From Rhizobiales bacterium 2SD (GTDB lineage Bacteria; Pseudomonadota; Alphaproteobacteria; Rhizobiales; Beijerinckiaceae), in NCBI GenBank assembly GCA_005502805.1, contig SCMY01000005.1, positions 1-64,000 of the forward strand: a stretch of DNA of 64,000 nt, given 5' to 3'. A program made the position numbers and the translations under genes. Positions 9,104 to 17,553 of the stretch are shown in pieces; position 1 is the first letter of the stretch, and the number at the start of each line of letters is the position of its first letter. The notes under the pieces were generated by a model, which worked only from the letters and a program-made list of their open reading frames with translations, did not search any database and had not been told where the DNA came from.

Positions 9104-10225
9104 TCAGCTGAAGAAGCGGCTCGGGCGGAATTCGGCGAGCTCGTTGCGCTCGCGGCCATGGACGAGCTCGTCCGCGACGACCTCGCCGAGGAAGGCACCG
9201 AGCGTCACGCCGCTATGGCTGACCACGGCATAGTAGCCGGACAGGCCGGGCACCGGGCCGACGGCTGAATAGGAATCCTTCGGGATCGGACGCGTCGCGA
9301 TCCGGACGGCTTCGACGTCGACATTCTTCAGCGCCGGAACGGTCTTGATGGCGCGGTGCATCAGCTCCTGCGCCTGCGGATGCGATGGCACGGCGTCCTC
9401 GTCGCTCGCCAGCAGGCGGTCGAGTTCGTTCGAGCGCAGCAGGAAGCGCCCGCCGCCGTCCGGCCGCATGTTGACCAGGGGCGTGCGCAATGCACTCCCG
9501 AGCGGCGTGCCAGCGGGTGGGGTATAGGCGACGATGCCGAGCGTCGGCGCCAGCGGGATGCGATGCTGCGGCGTCTGGACGAGGTCGTTGAGCCAGCGGC
9601 CGGCGCAGTTCACCACGACGTCTGCCTCGATCGCCCGAGCATCGGCCAGCACGACGCCGGTGCAGCGCTCGCCGCTGAGCTTCAGGCGGTCGACGCGGCC
9701 TTCGACGAGCCTCGCGCCATGCCGCTCCAGGGCGGCCGCGACCAGGGCGCCCGAATAGGGCACTGGGTCGAGCCAGCCGTCCTGGGGATAGTGGATGACC
9801 GGGGCATTGCCGATCGCCTCGGGATTGATCTCGGGTTCGAGCCTGCGGACGTCGTCGAGGCTGAGGACCTGCGCCGGATAGCCCCAGGCGATCAGCTGCT
9901 GCAGCTTGGCGAGCGGGTCGGTGCCGTCGCGTCCGCCGGCTTCGGCTTCCGCATCCTGCCATTGCAGCACGCCGGGGCGATGATACCAGTCGGCGCCCGG
10001 GAACTCGGCGAGGATGTCCTCATGGGCCTGGCGCCCGGCGAAGTTGAGCCGGAAATAGGCCTCCGAGGTCAGCTTCTCGCAGGCATTGACCCAGGCATAG
10101 GTCACGCTGGAGGTGCCGCCGCCCGGCCGCCTTTCCTCGACGATGGTGACCTCGGCGCCGGCCTGCGCCAGGCGATAGGCCACCGATGAGCCGACGACGC
10201 CGGCTCCCACAACGATCGCTTTCAT
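9104..10225 (-). CDS. FAD-dependent oxidoreductase of the DadA/glycine oxidase family
   Basis: A 373-residue DAO-type flavoprotein. The FAD-binding GxGxxG motif is at residues 7-12 and E30 lies at the end of the second strand to bind ribose. The C-terminal HSGVTLGAFLGEVVADELV segment is the second FAD contact. Relatives oxidise D-amino acids, glycine, sarcosine or the secondary amine of opines. It stands between an ABC transporter and an octopine-dehydrogenase-family gene, so its substrate is probably an imported amino acid or opine. No transmembrane segment or signal peptide is seen, so it is likely cytoplasmic or membrane-peripheral. The exact substrate is not decided by sequence. Confidence 0.88.
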   Translation of the reverse strand: MKAIVVGAGVVGSSVAYRLAQAGAEVTIVEERRPGGGTSSVTYAWVNACEKLTSEAYFRLNFAGRQAHEDILAEFPGADWYHRPGVLQWQDAEAEAGGRDGTDPLAKLQQLIAWGYPAQVLSLDDVRRLEPEINPEAIGNAPVIHYPQDGWLDPVPYSGALVAAALERHGARLVEGRVDRLKLSGERCTGVVLADARAIEADVVVNCAGRWLNDLVQTPQHRIPLAPTLGIVAYTPPAGTPLGSALRTPLVNMRPDGGGRFLLRSNELDRLLASDEDAVPSHPQAQELMHRAIKTVPALKNVDVEAVRIATRPIPKDSYSAVGPVPGLSGYYAVVSHSGVTLGAFLGEVVADELVHGRERNELAEFRPSRFFS

Positions 10226-10265
10226 TGTCCAATCCTCGAAAGGTCAGGATCGGCCGGCTGGGCGT

Positions 10266-11060
10266 TCAGCCCTTGCCGACCAGGATGCGGTCCAGCCCGT
10301 AGATGCGGTCCACGATGGCCATGAGCAGGAAGGTGAGGAGGATGACGACGGTCGAGACCGAGGCCACCAGCGGATCGATCGATTCCTCGATGTAGTGGTA
10401 CATGCGCACCGGCAGCGTCATCGAGGACGGGGTCGCGACGAACACGGTCATCGTCACCTCGTCGAAGCTCTGGATGAAGGAGATGACCCAGCCACCGGCG
10501 ACGCCGGGGATCATCAGCGGGAAGAGCACGCGCCGGAACACCGTCCATTGCGAGGCGCCGAGCGAGATCGCTGCCCGCTCGATCGCTGGGTCGCTCGTCG
10601 TCAGCGCCGCCAGCACCAGCCGCAGCCCATAGGGGAAGATGACGAGCACATGGGCGCCGAGCAGCCCGATGAAGGTGCCGGTCGTGCCGATCTGGGTGAA
10701 GAAGCGCAGGAAGGCGACGCCGAGCACGACATGCGGGATGATCAGCGGCGACAGGAAGAGCGCGACGAAGCCGTCCCGCCCGGGAAAGCGGTAGCGTGCC
10801 AAAGCGAGCGCAGCCGGTACGGCCAGCACCATCGCGAGGCTCGCGGAGAGGGCGCCGAGCAGGATGCTGAACCAGAAGGCGTCGATGAACTGGCTGTGGC
10901 GCAGGATCGCCCAGAACCAGCGCAGCGAGAACGACGTCGTCGGCAAAGACAAGAGGTTCGAGGGCGTCAGCGACATCCACATCACCACCACCAGCGGCGC
11001 CAGCATGAAGGCGACGAACAATGTGTGGAAGGCGACCGCGAAGGCTCCGTTGCGGCTCAT
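10266..11060 (-). CDS. ABC transporter permease, PotC type
   Basis: A 264-residue inner-membrane permease of the spermidine/putrescine (PotC) family. About six hydrophobic segments are seen, the first at residues 8-30. The cytoplasmic EAA loop reads ERAAISLGASQWTVFRRVLFPLMIPG and contacts the ATPase. Its start overlaps the end of the upstream permease gene by four bases. With the partner PotB-type permease it forms the heterodimeric channel of the importer. The substrate could be a polyamine or, from the neighbouring enzymes, an opine or amino-acid derivative. Confidence 0.92.
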   Translation of the reverse strand: MSRNGAFAVAFHTLFVAFMLAPLVVVMWMSLTPSNLLSLPTTSFSLRWFWAILRHSQFIDAFWFSILLGALSASLAMVLAVPAALALARYRFPGRDGFVALFLSPLIIPHVVLGVAFLRFFTQIGTTGTFIGLLGAHVLVIFPYGLRLVLAALTTSDPAIERAAISLGASQWTVFRRVLFPLMIPGVAGGWVISFIQSFDEVTMTVFVATPSSMTLPVRMYHYIEESIDPLVASVSTVVILLTFLLMAIVDRIYGLDRILVGKG

Positions 11061-11917
11061 TGCGCGAACCTCTGATAGCGCCGCTCGACGATGCGGTTGT
11101 AGGTCAGCATGATCGCGGCGTTGACGATCAGGAGGACGATGGCGATGGCGGCGCCGAGCGGCCAGTTCAGCGTGCCCAGGAACTCGTCATAGGTCGCGGT
11201 CGCCACCACCTTGAGCTGGCGCCCGCCGATGATCGCCGGCGTCGCGAAGGCGCTGGCGGCGAGGGCGAAGACGATCAGCGAGCCCGAGAGGATGCCGGGG
11301 ATGACCTGCGGCAGCACGATGCGCCGAAAGATCGTGAACTCGCTCGCCCCAAGCGAGCTTGCGGCGCGGATCACCTTGGGGTCGAGGCGCTGCAGCGCGG
11401 CCCAGACCGAGATCACCATGAACGGCACCGCGACATGGACCAGCGCGATGACGACGCCCTGCACGGTGTAGAGCATCGGGATCGGGCCCGAGGCGAGGCC
11501 CAGCGCCGCCAAGACCTGGTTGATCACGCCGTTGCGGCCGAACAGCAGGGCCCAGCCCAGCGTGCGCACCACCACCGAGATCAGGAGCGGGCTCAAGGTC
11601 ACGACCAGGAAGATCGAGCGCCAGGGCGCCCGCATGCGCGAGAGGAAGTAGGCCTCCGGCGCACCGATCAGGACGCAGATCACTGTCGTGGCCAGCGCGA
11701 TGCCGACGGTGCGCAGGAAGATCGTGTGGTAGTAGGGATCGCCCAGCGTGTCCGCGTAATTGCCGAAGGTCAGGCCGCCGATCTGGCCGGTGTTCAGGTC
11801 GAAGGCCTGGAAGCTGAGGCCCGCGATCATGGCGAGTGGCGTTACCAACAGCGCCGCGAAGACGAGCAGCGCCGGCAGGCTCAGCAGATTGGGGGCGCGG
11901 CGCTTGCGGCTAGCCAC
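11057..11917 (-). CDS. ABC transporter permease, PotB type
   Basis: A 286-residue permease of the PotB family, with an N-terminal membrane segment at about residues 12-32 and an EAA loop reading IRAASSLGASEFTIFRRIVLPQVIPG. I chose a GTG start at 11917: it follows a GGAGG site by six bases and overlaps the end of the ATPase gene. A longer frame to 12109 would lie inside the ATPase gene and adds Arg/Ser-rich residues with no family match. It pairs with the PotC-type permease downstream. Confidence 0.9.
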   Translation of the reverse strand: MASRKRRAPNLLSLPALLVFAALLVTPLAMIAGLSFQAFDLNTGQIGGLTFGNYADTLGDPYYHTIFLRTVGIALATTVICVLIGAPEAYFLSRMRAPWRSIFLVVTLSPLLISVVVRTLGWALLFGRNGVINQVLAALGLASGPIPMLYTVQGVVIALVHVAVPFMVISVWAALQRLDPKVIRAASSLGASEFTIFRRIVLPQVIPGILSGSLIVFALAASAFATPAIIGGRQLKVVATATYDEFLGTLNWPLGAAIAIVLLIVNAAIMLTYNRIVERRYQRFAQ

Positions 11918-12983
11918 GGGCGGCCTCCGGCACCACGGCGGCGTCCTCGGGCGTCCAGGCGATCGAGACCGTGTCGCCTTCCTGGAAGCGTGGGGCGCCG
12001 CGATGCGGCTCGGAGACCAACACGTTCCCGACATGCGTCTGCACCGCGAACAGCCAGGAGCTGCCCTGGAAGACCCGCGACTGCAGGCGGCCGTCGACCG
12101 CTCCCGCACCGGGGGCGCCGAGCAACACCTTCTCCGGCCGCAGCGCGATCAGCACGGCTTCGCCCACCGGTACGGGCCGATGCAGTCGCCCGCCGACCTC
12201 GGCCGGCAGGCCGTCGATGCGCAGGCGCGCGGTCGACCCGTCGATGGCGGCGACCGTGGCCGGCAATTGCGAGGAGCGCCCGACGAAGGCCGCGGCGAAG
12301 CGGCTGGCGGGGGCGTCGTAGAGCGTCAGCGGGTCGGCGAGCTGGACGATGCGGCCGGCATCCATCACCGCGATCTTGTCGCAGGTCGCGAGCGCCTCGG
12401 CCTGGTCGTGCGTGACCATGATCGTGGTGGTGCCGACGCGGCGCTGGATCGCGCGGATCTCGACCTGCATCTCCTCGCGCAATTTGGCGTCGAGATTGGA
12501 CAGCGGCTCGTCGAGCAGGAGCAGCGCAGGCTCGATGGCAAGTGCCCGCGCCAGGGCGACGCGCTGCTGCTGGCCGCCGGAGAGCTGGCGCGGATAGCGC
12601 TCGCTCATGGCCGAGAGATGCACGAGATCGAGCGTCTGGCGGATCGTCTGGTCCCGCTCGGTGCGGCCGATCCCGCGCATCTCCAGCCCGAAGGAGATGT
12701 TTTCCGCCACGGTCATATGCGGAAACAGCGCATAGCTCTGGAAGACGATGCCCATGCCGCGCCGGTTCGCCGGGACGCCCGCAAGGTCGCGGCCGTCGAG
12801 CAGGACGCGCCCGCCGCTCGGCTCCTCGAAGCCGGCGACGATGTTGAGCGTCGTGGTCTTGCCACAGCCGGAGGGGCCGAGCAGCCCGACGAATTCGCCC
12901 GGCTCGATCGCAAGGTCGATCCCGGCGAGCGCGGTGAAATTGGCGAAGCGCTTGGTCAGCGCCTCGAGCGCGATCTTGGCCAT
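11910..12983 (-). CDS. ABC transporter ATP-binding protein, PotA type
   Basis: A 357-residue importer ATPase. Walker A GPSGCGKTT is at residues 36-44, the signature LSGGQ at 134-138 and Walker B LLLLDEP at 154-160. A TOBE regulatory domain fills about 280-350. It powers the PotB/PotC-type permease pair downstream, and its stop overlaps the GTG start of the first permease. The gene order SBP, ATPase, permease, permease, oxidoreductase, opine-type dehydrogenase on one strand points to a single operon. Confidence 0.94.
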   Translation of the reverse strand: MAKIALEALTKRFANFTALAGIDLAIEPGEFVGLLGPSGCGKTTTLNIVAGFEEPSGGRVLLDGRDLAGVPANRRGMGIVFQSYALFPHMTVAENISFGLEMRGIGRTERDQTIRQTLDLVHLSAMSERYPRQLSGGQQQRVALARALAIEPALLLLDEPLSNLDAKLREEMQVEIRAIQRRVGTTTIMVTHDQAEALATCDKIAVMDAGRIVQLADPLTLYDAPASRFAAAFVGRSSQLPATVAAIDGSTARLRIDGLPAEVGGRLHRPVPVGEAVLIALRPEKVLLGAPGAGAVDGRLQSRVFQGSSWLFAVQTHVGNVLVSEPHRGAPRFQEGDTVSIAWTPEDAAVVPEAARG

Positions 12984-13043
12984 GGGCTTGGAAGGCTCGT
13001 TCGGGAGAGGACAGGCCGGGGCAGCCGGCTTGCCGGGATGGTC

Positions 13044-14093
13044 TTAGCGCTCGACTTCGCGGTTCCAGCGCTGTGTCCAGGCGGCGCGGTTCTGGTTGAC
13101 GACCGGCCAGTCGATCTTCGCGAGCTTGCCGACGGCCTCGTCTCCGACGGCGAGGCCCTCCTTCTCCTGCTCGGTAAGCTCGGTCTTGCGATTGACCGGG
13201 CCGTAGCCCGCCTTGGCGAAGACCTTCTGGATCTCGGGCGAGAGCATGTGCTGGATGAATTTCTGCGCCTGCGCCGGCACGTCGCTGTCGACCACCGGGC
13301 ACATCGTCACCATCAGTGCCGCGGCGCCTTCCTTGGGCTCGACGGCCTGCAGCGGCAGCCCTTCCTTCTTCAGCGCGACGGCGCGCGAGCGCGCGACAAC
13401 CGTCAGCGCGATCTCGCCGCTCTGCAGCAACTCCTCCAGCTTCGGCGCGGAGGGAGCGAAGGTCACGATGTTCGGGCGGATCTCGTCCTTGAAGGCCTTG
13501 AAGCCGGGGTCGATATTGCCTTCGCCGCCGCCCTTGGCGCGCGCGACCATGATCAGGCCGTGCAGGCCGGTGGTGCTGGCGGCGCCCAGCAGGGCAAGCT
13601 GGCCTTTATAGGCGCTGTTGCCGAGATCGCCCCAGGAGGTCGGGACGGGCAGTCCTTTCTCCTTGAAGATCTTGGTGTTGTAGACCGGTGCGGTGACGCC
13701 GATGCCGAAGGCGATCGCCTGGTCGGCGAGCTTCGCGATCGGATAGATGTCGTCCAGCACCGGCGCCTTCTGGATCGGCGCGCAGAAGCCGAACTGCACC
13801 GCCTGGTACATCGGCCCGTCATCGACGATCGCGATGTCGATCTCCTGCTTGCTGCGCTGGGCCTGCAGCTTCGCCAGCGTCGCGGTCGACTGTCCGGCGA
13901 CGTACTCGATCTTGACGCTGTTGGCCTTCTCGAAGGGCGGGATCACCGCCTCGCGCATCAGGCGCTCGAACGAGCCGCCATAGCCGGCGATGTACATCGT
14001 CTCCTGCGCGAGAGCGCTTGACGAGGCCCAGCCCGTGGCGGACAGCGCCAGTCCGAGCGCGAGCGAACAGATTCCGTGACGTAGAGAATTCAT
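13044..14093 (-). CDS. Periplasmic solute-binding protein, PotD/family 1 type
   Basis: A 349-residue binding protein for the adjacent ABC importer. Residues 1-29 form a signal peptide ending at ALAQ. The mature part begins ETMYIAGYGGSFERLMREAVIPPF, typical of the spermidine/putrescine-like family 1 binding proteins. The ATG at 14093 was preferred because it gives a proper signal peptide and follows an AGAGGGG site; an upstream in-frame start at 14204 would hide the signal. It is the first gene of the operon and is read away from the LysR gene. Confidence 0.92.
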   Translation of the reverse strand: MNSLRHGICSLALGLALSATGWASSSALAQETMYIAGYGGSFERLMREAVIPPFEKANSVKIEYVAGQSTATLAKLQAQRSKQEIDIAIVDDGPMYQAVQFGFCAPIQKAPVLDDIYPIAKLADQAIAFGIGVTAPVYNTKIFKEKGLPVPTSWGDLGNSAYKGQLALLGAASTTGLHGLIMVARAKGGGEGNIDPGFKAFKDEIRPNIVTFAPSAPKLEELLQSGEIALTVVARSRAVALKKEGLPLQAVEPKEGAAALMVTMCPVVDSDVPAQAQKFIQHMLSPEIQKVFAKAGYGPVNRKTELTEQEKEGLAVGDEAVGKLAKIDWPVVNQNRAAWTQRWNREVER

Positions 14094-14151
14094 GCCGGCA
14101 GCCCCTCTTTCTTGCCTGATTGCCGTCAGGGTTCCGGTCGGAGGGGTATCT

Positions 14152-14182
14152 GTCAATTGACGAAATATGGATCGATCGATCC
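14152..14182. promoter_or_regulatory. Palindromes between the SBP and LysR genes
   Basis: Two perfect palindromes lie in the divergent gap: GTCAATTGAC (14152-14161) and GGATCGATCGATCC (14169-14182). They are good candidates for the LysR operator controlling both directions. If the LysR gene begins at the TTG at 14249, both sit fully in non-coding DNA. Confidence 0.45.
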
Positions 14183-14191
14183 GGATTTGAT

Positions 14192-15151
14192 ATGGAGATG
14201 CCAAGGCGCGGGCAGATTGCAGCGTGCTTGGGGGCGGAGTGCCTTGATTTGACGCAAATCGGTCACAAGCACTGGGAAGCCTTCAACGCCGTGCTGCATG
14301 TCGGCAGCTTCACCCAGGCCGCGCGGCTGCTGCGCACCTCGCAGCCCTCGATTTCGCGGCTGCTGAAGGAGCTTCAGGAGCGTCTGGGCTTTGCCCTTTT
14401 CACGCGGGCGGACGGGCGCAGCTGGCCGACGGCGGAGGCGCTCGCTCTGCATGACGAGGTCGAACGCAGCTTCGTCGGGCTGGAGCGCATCGCCGAGCGG
14501 GCCGCCCAGATCAAGGAGCGGCGCGTCGAGCAGCTCAGGATCGTCAGCATGCCGGCCCTGGCTCACCAGTTCCTGCCGGCGGCGCTTGCCCGCTTCCTGA
14601 AGGAACACCACGGGGTCGCCGCCGCGCTTCAGGTCCAGCGTTCCGAGACGATCGCGTCTTGGGTCTCGACCCGCCAGTTCGACATCGGCTTCGCCATGCT
14701 GCCGATGGAGAAGCCGGGGGTCGAGATCGAGCTGTTCGATCCCGCCATCGGAGTCTGCGTGATGCTGCCCGACCATCCGCTCGCGGCGCGAAAGGTGATC
14801 ACGCCGCGCGACCTGCACGGGCTCGCCTTCGTCGGCAAGGGCCGCGACAGCTTCGCGCATCTGCCGCTGCAGCAGGCGCTGGACGACGCCGGTTCGGTGC
14901 CGGACATCCGCGTCGACACGCCGATCGCCGCCGTGGCCTGCGAGCTGGTCGCCAGCGGCGTCGGCGTCACTGTCACCGACCGCTTCACCGCCAATGCCTT
15001 CGCTTCCCGGGGGCTCGTCTGGCGCCGCTTCGAGCCGGACGTGCCCTATAATTTCGGCGTGCTGTTCCCCTCGCACAGCCAGCGCACCCGCCTGGTCGAG
15101 GAGTTCATTCGCTTTCTGCGGAGCGAGAGCCAGACGGCGCAGCAGCAATAG
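14192..15151 (+). CDS. LysR-family transcriptional regulator
   Basis: A 319-residue LysR regulator. The winged-helix DNA-binding domain reads AFNAVLHVGSFTQAARLL, then SQPSISRLLKELQERLG (about residues 30-66). The C-terminal effector domain is of the periplasmic-binding type. It is divergent from the ABC/opine-type operon and probably controls it in response to the substrate. The start is uncertain: the ATG at 14192 has no clear ribosome site, while a TTG at 14249 follows GGGGCGGAG and gives the usual short lead before the helix-turn-helix. I keep the longer form but the shorter may be right. Confidence 0.9.
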   Translation: MEMPRRGQIAACLGAECLDLTQIGHKHWEAFNAVLHVGSFTQAARLLRTSQPSISRLLKELQERLGFALFTRADGRSWPTAEALALHDEVERSFVGLERIAERAAQIKERRVEQLRIVSMPALAHQFLPAALARFLKEHHGVAAALQVQRSETIASWVSTRQFDIGFAMLPMEKPGVEIELFDPAIGVCVMLPDHPLAARKVITPRDLHGLAFVGKGRDSFAHLPLQQALDDAGSVPDIRVDTPIAAVACELVASGVGVTVTDRFTANAFASRGLVWRRFEPDVPYNFGVLFPSHSQRTRLVEEFIRFLRSESQTAQQQ

Positions 15152-15276
15152 GAGCTGCCAGGGCGGTAGCGCCAAGACCGGTAGGTCATAGCCGAGCACG
15201 GTGGCTTGGGACGGCGCATCTGAAGCCAGTGGTGTTCGGTGAAGCGACGGGTTGACTCGCTTGGCCGCCCGCCTCA

Positions 15277-15292
15277 GGATCATGCACGATCC
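15277..15292. promoter_or_regulatory. Inverted repeat before the GntR gene
   Basis: GGATC and GATCC flank a six-base centre, ending 20 bases before the GntR start. It could be an autoregulatory operator for that regulator. Short and unproven. Confidence 0.3.
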
Positions 15293-15312
15293 AAGATGTA
15301 GGATGCAAGGCA

Positions 15313-15972
15313 TTGAGCGGTGCGCGCAAGATCGAACGGGTCGTGCTCGGCGATCAGGTCTACGAGGCGATCAAGGAGCGCATCCTCGACCAGGCTTATG
15401 CGCCGGGTGAGAAACTCAATGTCGACGGGCTGGCGCGCGAGCTTCAGGTCTCCTCGACGCCGATCCGCGAGGCGTTGGCCCGGCTCGTGGCGGAAGGGCT
15501 GGTCAAGGCCGAGCCCTTCATCGGCTTCGCCACGGCGCCGTTGCCCGACCGGCGCTATTACGAGGACGTCTACAATTTCCGCGGCGTGATCGAGCCATGG
15601 GCGGCAGCCGAGGCTGCCAGGCGCAAGCCCGGTCCGGATGTCATCGCGGCGCTGCGTGGCGAGGTCGCGGCCATGATGGCGGGCGAGCCCGCGCGCGAAT
15701 ACCGCAGCCATCGCGGCTTCACCGAAGGCGACGACCGATTCCACCGCATCATCCTGCAGGCTGCCGGCAACCAGGTCGCGCTCAAGAGCTATGACGACCT
15801 GCGCTTCCATCTGCACATTTCGCGGCTCTACCTGACGCGCGAGCAGGATGTCGGCCTGACCCATCAGGAGCATTTCCGCATCGTCGACGCGCTCGAAGCG
15901 GGCGATCCCGATGCGGCGGCACAAGCGATGCGCCTGCATCTCGAAGGATCTTATGAGCGGCTGATCAAATAG
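15313..15972 (+). CDS. GntR-family regulator, FCD subfamily
   Basis: A 219-residue regulator with an N-terminal winged helix (about residues 10-75, with LARELQVSSTPIREALARLVAEGLV) and an all-helical FCD effector domain (about 85-210). FCD domains bind small carboxylates, often through a metal held by Asp/His residues (for example DDRFHRII). The start is a TTG preceded by AAGG. The gene precedes a TRAP transporter and an enolase-superfamily gene on the same strand, so it most likely represses that sugar-acid operon. The effector is probably the transported acid or a derivative. Confidence 0.92.
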   Translation: MSGARKIERVVLGDQVYEAIKERILDQAYAPGEKLNVDGLARELQVSSTPIREALARLVAEGLVKAEPFIGFATAPLPDRRYYEDVYNFRGVIEPWAAAEAARRKPGPDVIAALRGEVAAMMAGEPAREYRSHRGFTEGDDRFHRIILQAAGNQVALKSYDDLRFHLHISRLYLTREQDVGLTHQEHFRIVDALEAGDPDAAAQAMRLHLEGSYERLIK

Positions 15973-16027
15973 CCGGAACGCCCCCGAGGCCGAAAACGGT
16001 CCGGTTCACCATTAGGGAGGACAAAGC

Positions 16028-17026
16028 ATGATCCTGAAACGCATCGCCGCCGCGGCCTTGATCGCCGGCAGCTTCATCGCGAGCGCGGCGCAGGCCCAAA
16101 CCCTGCGCTTCGGCCACGCCAACACCACCGCCGAGATCGCCGGCGAGCTCTTTCAGGAATTCGCCGAGCGCGTGAACAAGGGCACGGGCGGCGCCGTCAC
16201 CATCCGAGTCTTCCCGGCCGAGCAGCTCGGCAAGGAGGTCGATCTCTTCAAGCAGGTCAAGGAAGGCGCGCTCGACCTCTCCGCGCCCTCGATGGCGGCG
16301 GCGTCCTCGCTGGTGCCGGCGCTGGAGATCCCGAGCGCCCCCTTCCTCTGGAAGGACTGGACCGAGGCCGAGGCGCTGATCCGTTCCGACGCCTTCGATC
16401 CGATCTTCGACGAGTTGCGCGACAAGCACAACATCGTGCCGGTCAGCCGCATCTGGTACTGGGGCTGGCGCAACATGACGACGCTCGACCGCGCCGTGAA
16501 GAAGCCGGAAGACCTGCAAGGGCTCAAGATCCGCGTGCCGGAGAGCCCGGTCTGGGTCGAGATGATCAAGGCCTATGGCGCGGCGCCGACGCCGGTGCCC
16601 TTCGGCGAGGTCTATACCGCCCTGCAGCAGAAGACGGTCGACGGCCAGGAGAACCCGATCCCGACGATCTTCTCGCGCAAGTTCTACGAGGTGCAGGGCT
16701 TCGTCGCGATGACCAAGCACATGCTCCAGAACAACATGATCGTCATCAACAAGGACAGTTTGGCCCGTCTCAAGCCCGAGCATCGCGAGGTGCTGTTCGC
16801 GGAGGCCGCCCGCGCTTCGGCGATGAACACCTATCTCCAGCAGAAGCGCGAGGCCTCGATGCTGGAGGACATTCGCAAGTCCGGCCGCTCCAAGATCGTC
16901 GAGGATGTCGATCGCGACGCCTTCGCCGCCAAGTCCAAGGTCGTCGCCACCGCGATGGAAGGGCGTTGGGGCAAGGCTCATCTCGACCGCGTGCTAGCGG
17001 CGATCGACAAGCAGCGCCAGCGCTAG
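16028..17026 (+). CDS. TRAP transporter solute-binding protein, DctP type
   Basis: A 332-residue periplasmic receptor. Residues 1-23 form a signal peptide (cleavage after AQA). The conserved carboxylate-binding arginine is R169 in LKIRVPESPVW, followed by FGEVYTALQQKTVDGQENP, a hallmark of DctP proteins. It delivers an organic acid to the DctQ/DctM membrane pair encoded next. A GGGAGGAC ribosome site precedes the ATG. With the enolase-superfamily enzyme downstream, a sugar acid such as an aldonate or uronate is the likely substrate. Confidence 0.95.
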   Translation: MILKRIAAAALIAGSFIASAAQAQTLRFGHANTTAEIAGELFQEFAERVNKGTGGAVTIRVFPAEQLGKEVDLFKQVKEGALDLSAPSMAAASSLVPALEIPSAPFLWKDWTEAEALIRSDAFDPIFDELRDKHNIVPVSRIWYWGWRNMTTLDRAVKKPEDLQGLKIRVPESPVWVEMIKAYGAAPTPVPFGEVYTALQQKTVDGQENPIPTIFSRKFYEVQGFVAMTKHMLQNNMIVINKDSLARLKPEHREVLFAEAARASAMNTYLQQKREASMLEDIRKSGRSKIVEDVDRDAFAAKSKVVATAMEGRWGKAHLDRVLAAIDKQRQR

Positions 17027-17035
17027 CCGATCGCG

Positions 17036-17548
17036 ATGACCGGCCTCACCTTGATCCGGCGGCTCGACGACTGGTCGAGCCGCGTGGAGGATGCTGCGCT
17101 CGCGCTTCTCCACGCCGCCATCGCGACGCTGGTCTGCGCCGCCGTCGTCTTCCGCTATGTGCTGGGCGATCCGCTGACCTGGTCCGAGGAGCTCATCCTG
17201 CTGCTTTTCGCCTGGATGGTCTTCCTCGGTATCGCCAATGCCTTCCACGCCCGCACCCACATCATCATCGACGTCATCGTGATGTTCGCGCCGCGCTGGC
17301 TCGCCCGCGCCTTCGGCCTGCTCGCCTTCCTGGCGACGGCGGTGGTGCTGGGCACGCTGACCTATTTTTCCTGGCGCTATCTCCAGCGCGAGATGCCGAA
17401 CCTGACGCCGATGCTCGGCATCTCGGCCGGCTGGATGATCGCGCCGCTCTTTGCCGGCAGTGCGCTCTCGCTGCTGCACCTCCTGCGCAACCTGCTGGAC
17501 GAGGGGCCCGCAGGGGCGCTCTGGTCCGACATCACGACGCGCGAGTAG
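17036..17548 (+). CDS. TRAP transporter small permease, DctQ type
   Basis: A 170-residue membrane protein with four predicted hydrophobic helices and the family motif EELILLLFAWMVFLGIA around residues 50-70. It is the small subunit that pairs with the large DctM permease to form the sodium-driven TRAP importer. It starts nine bases after dctP and ends five bases before dctM, so the three genes are one operon. Confidence 0.93.
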   Translation: MTGLTLIRRLDDWSSRVEDAALALLHAAIATLVCAAVVFRYVLGDPLTWSEELILLLFAWMVFLGIANAFHARTHIIIDVIVMFAPRWLARAFGLLAFLATAVVLGTLTYFSWRYLQREMPNLTPMLGISAGWMIAPLFAGSALSLLHLLRNLLDEGPAGALWSDITTRE

Positions 17549-17553
17549 CGGCC

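Noticed and set aside
11918..12109. Longer N-terminus for the PotB-type permease
   Set aside because: It overlaps the ATPase gene in another frame and has no hydrophobic or family sequence; the GTG at 11917 has a good ribosome site.
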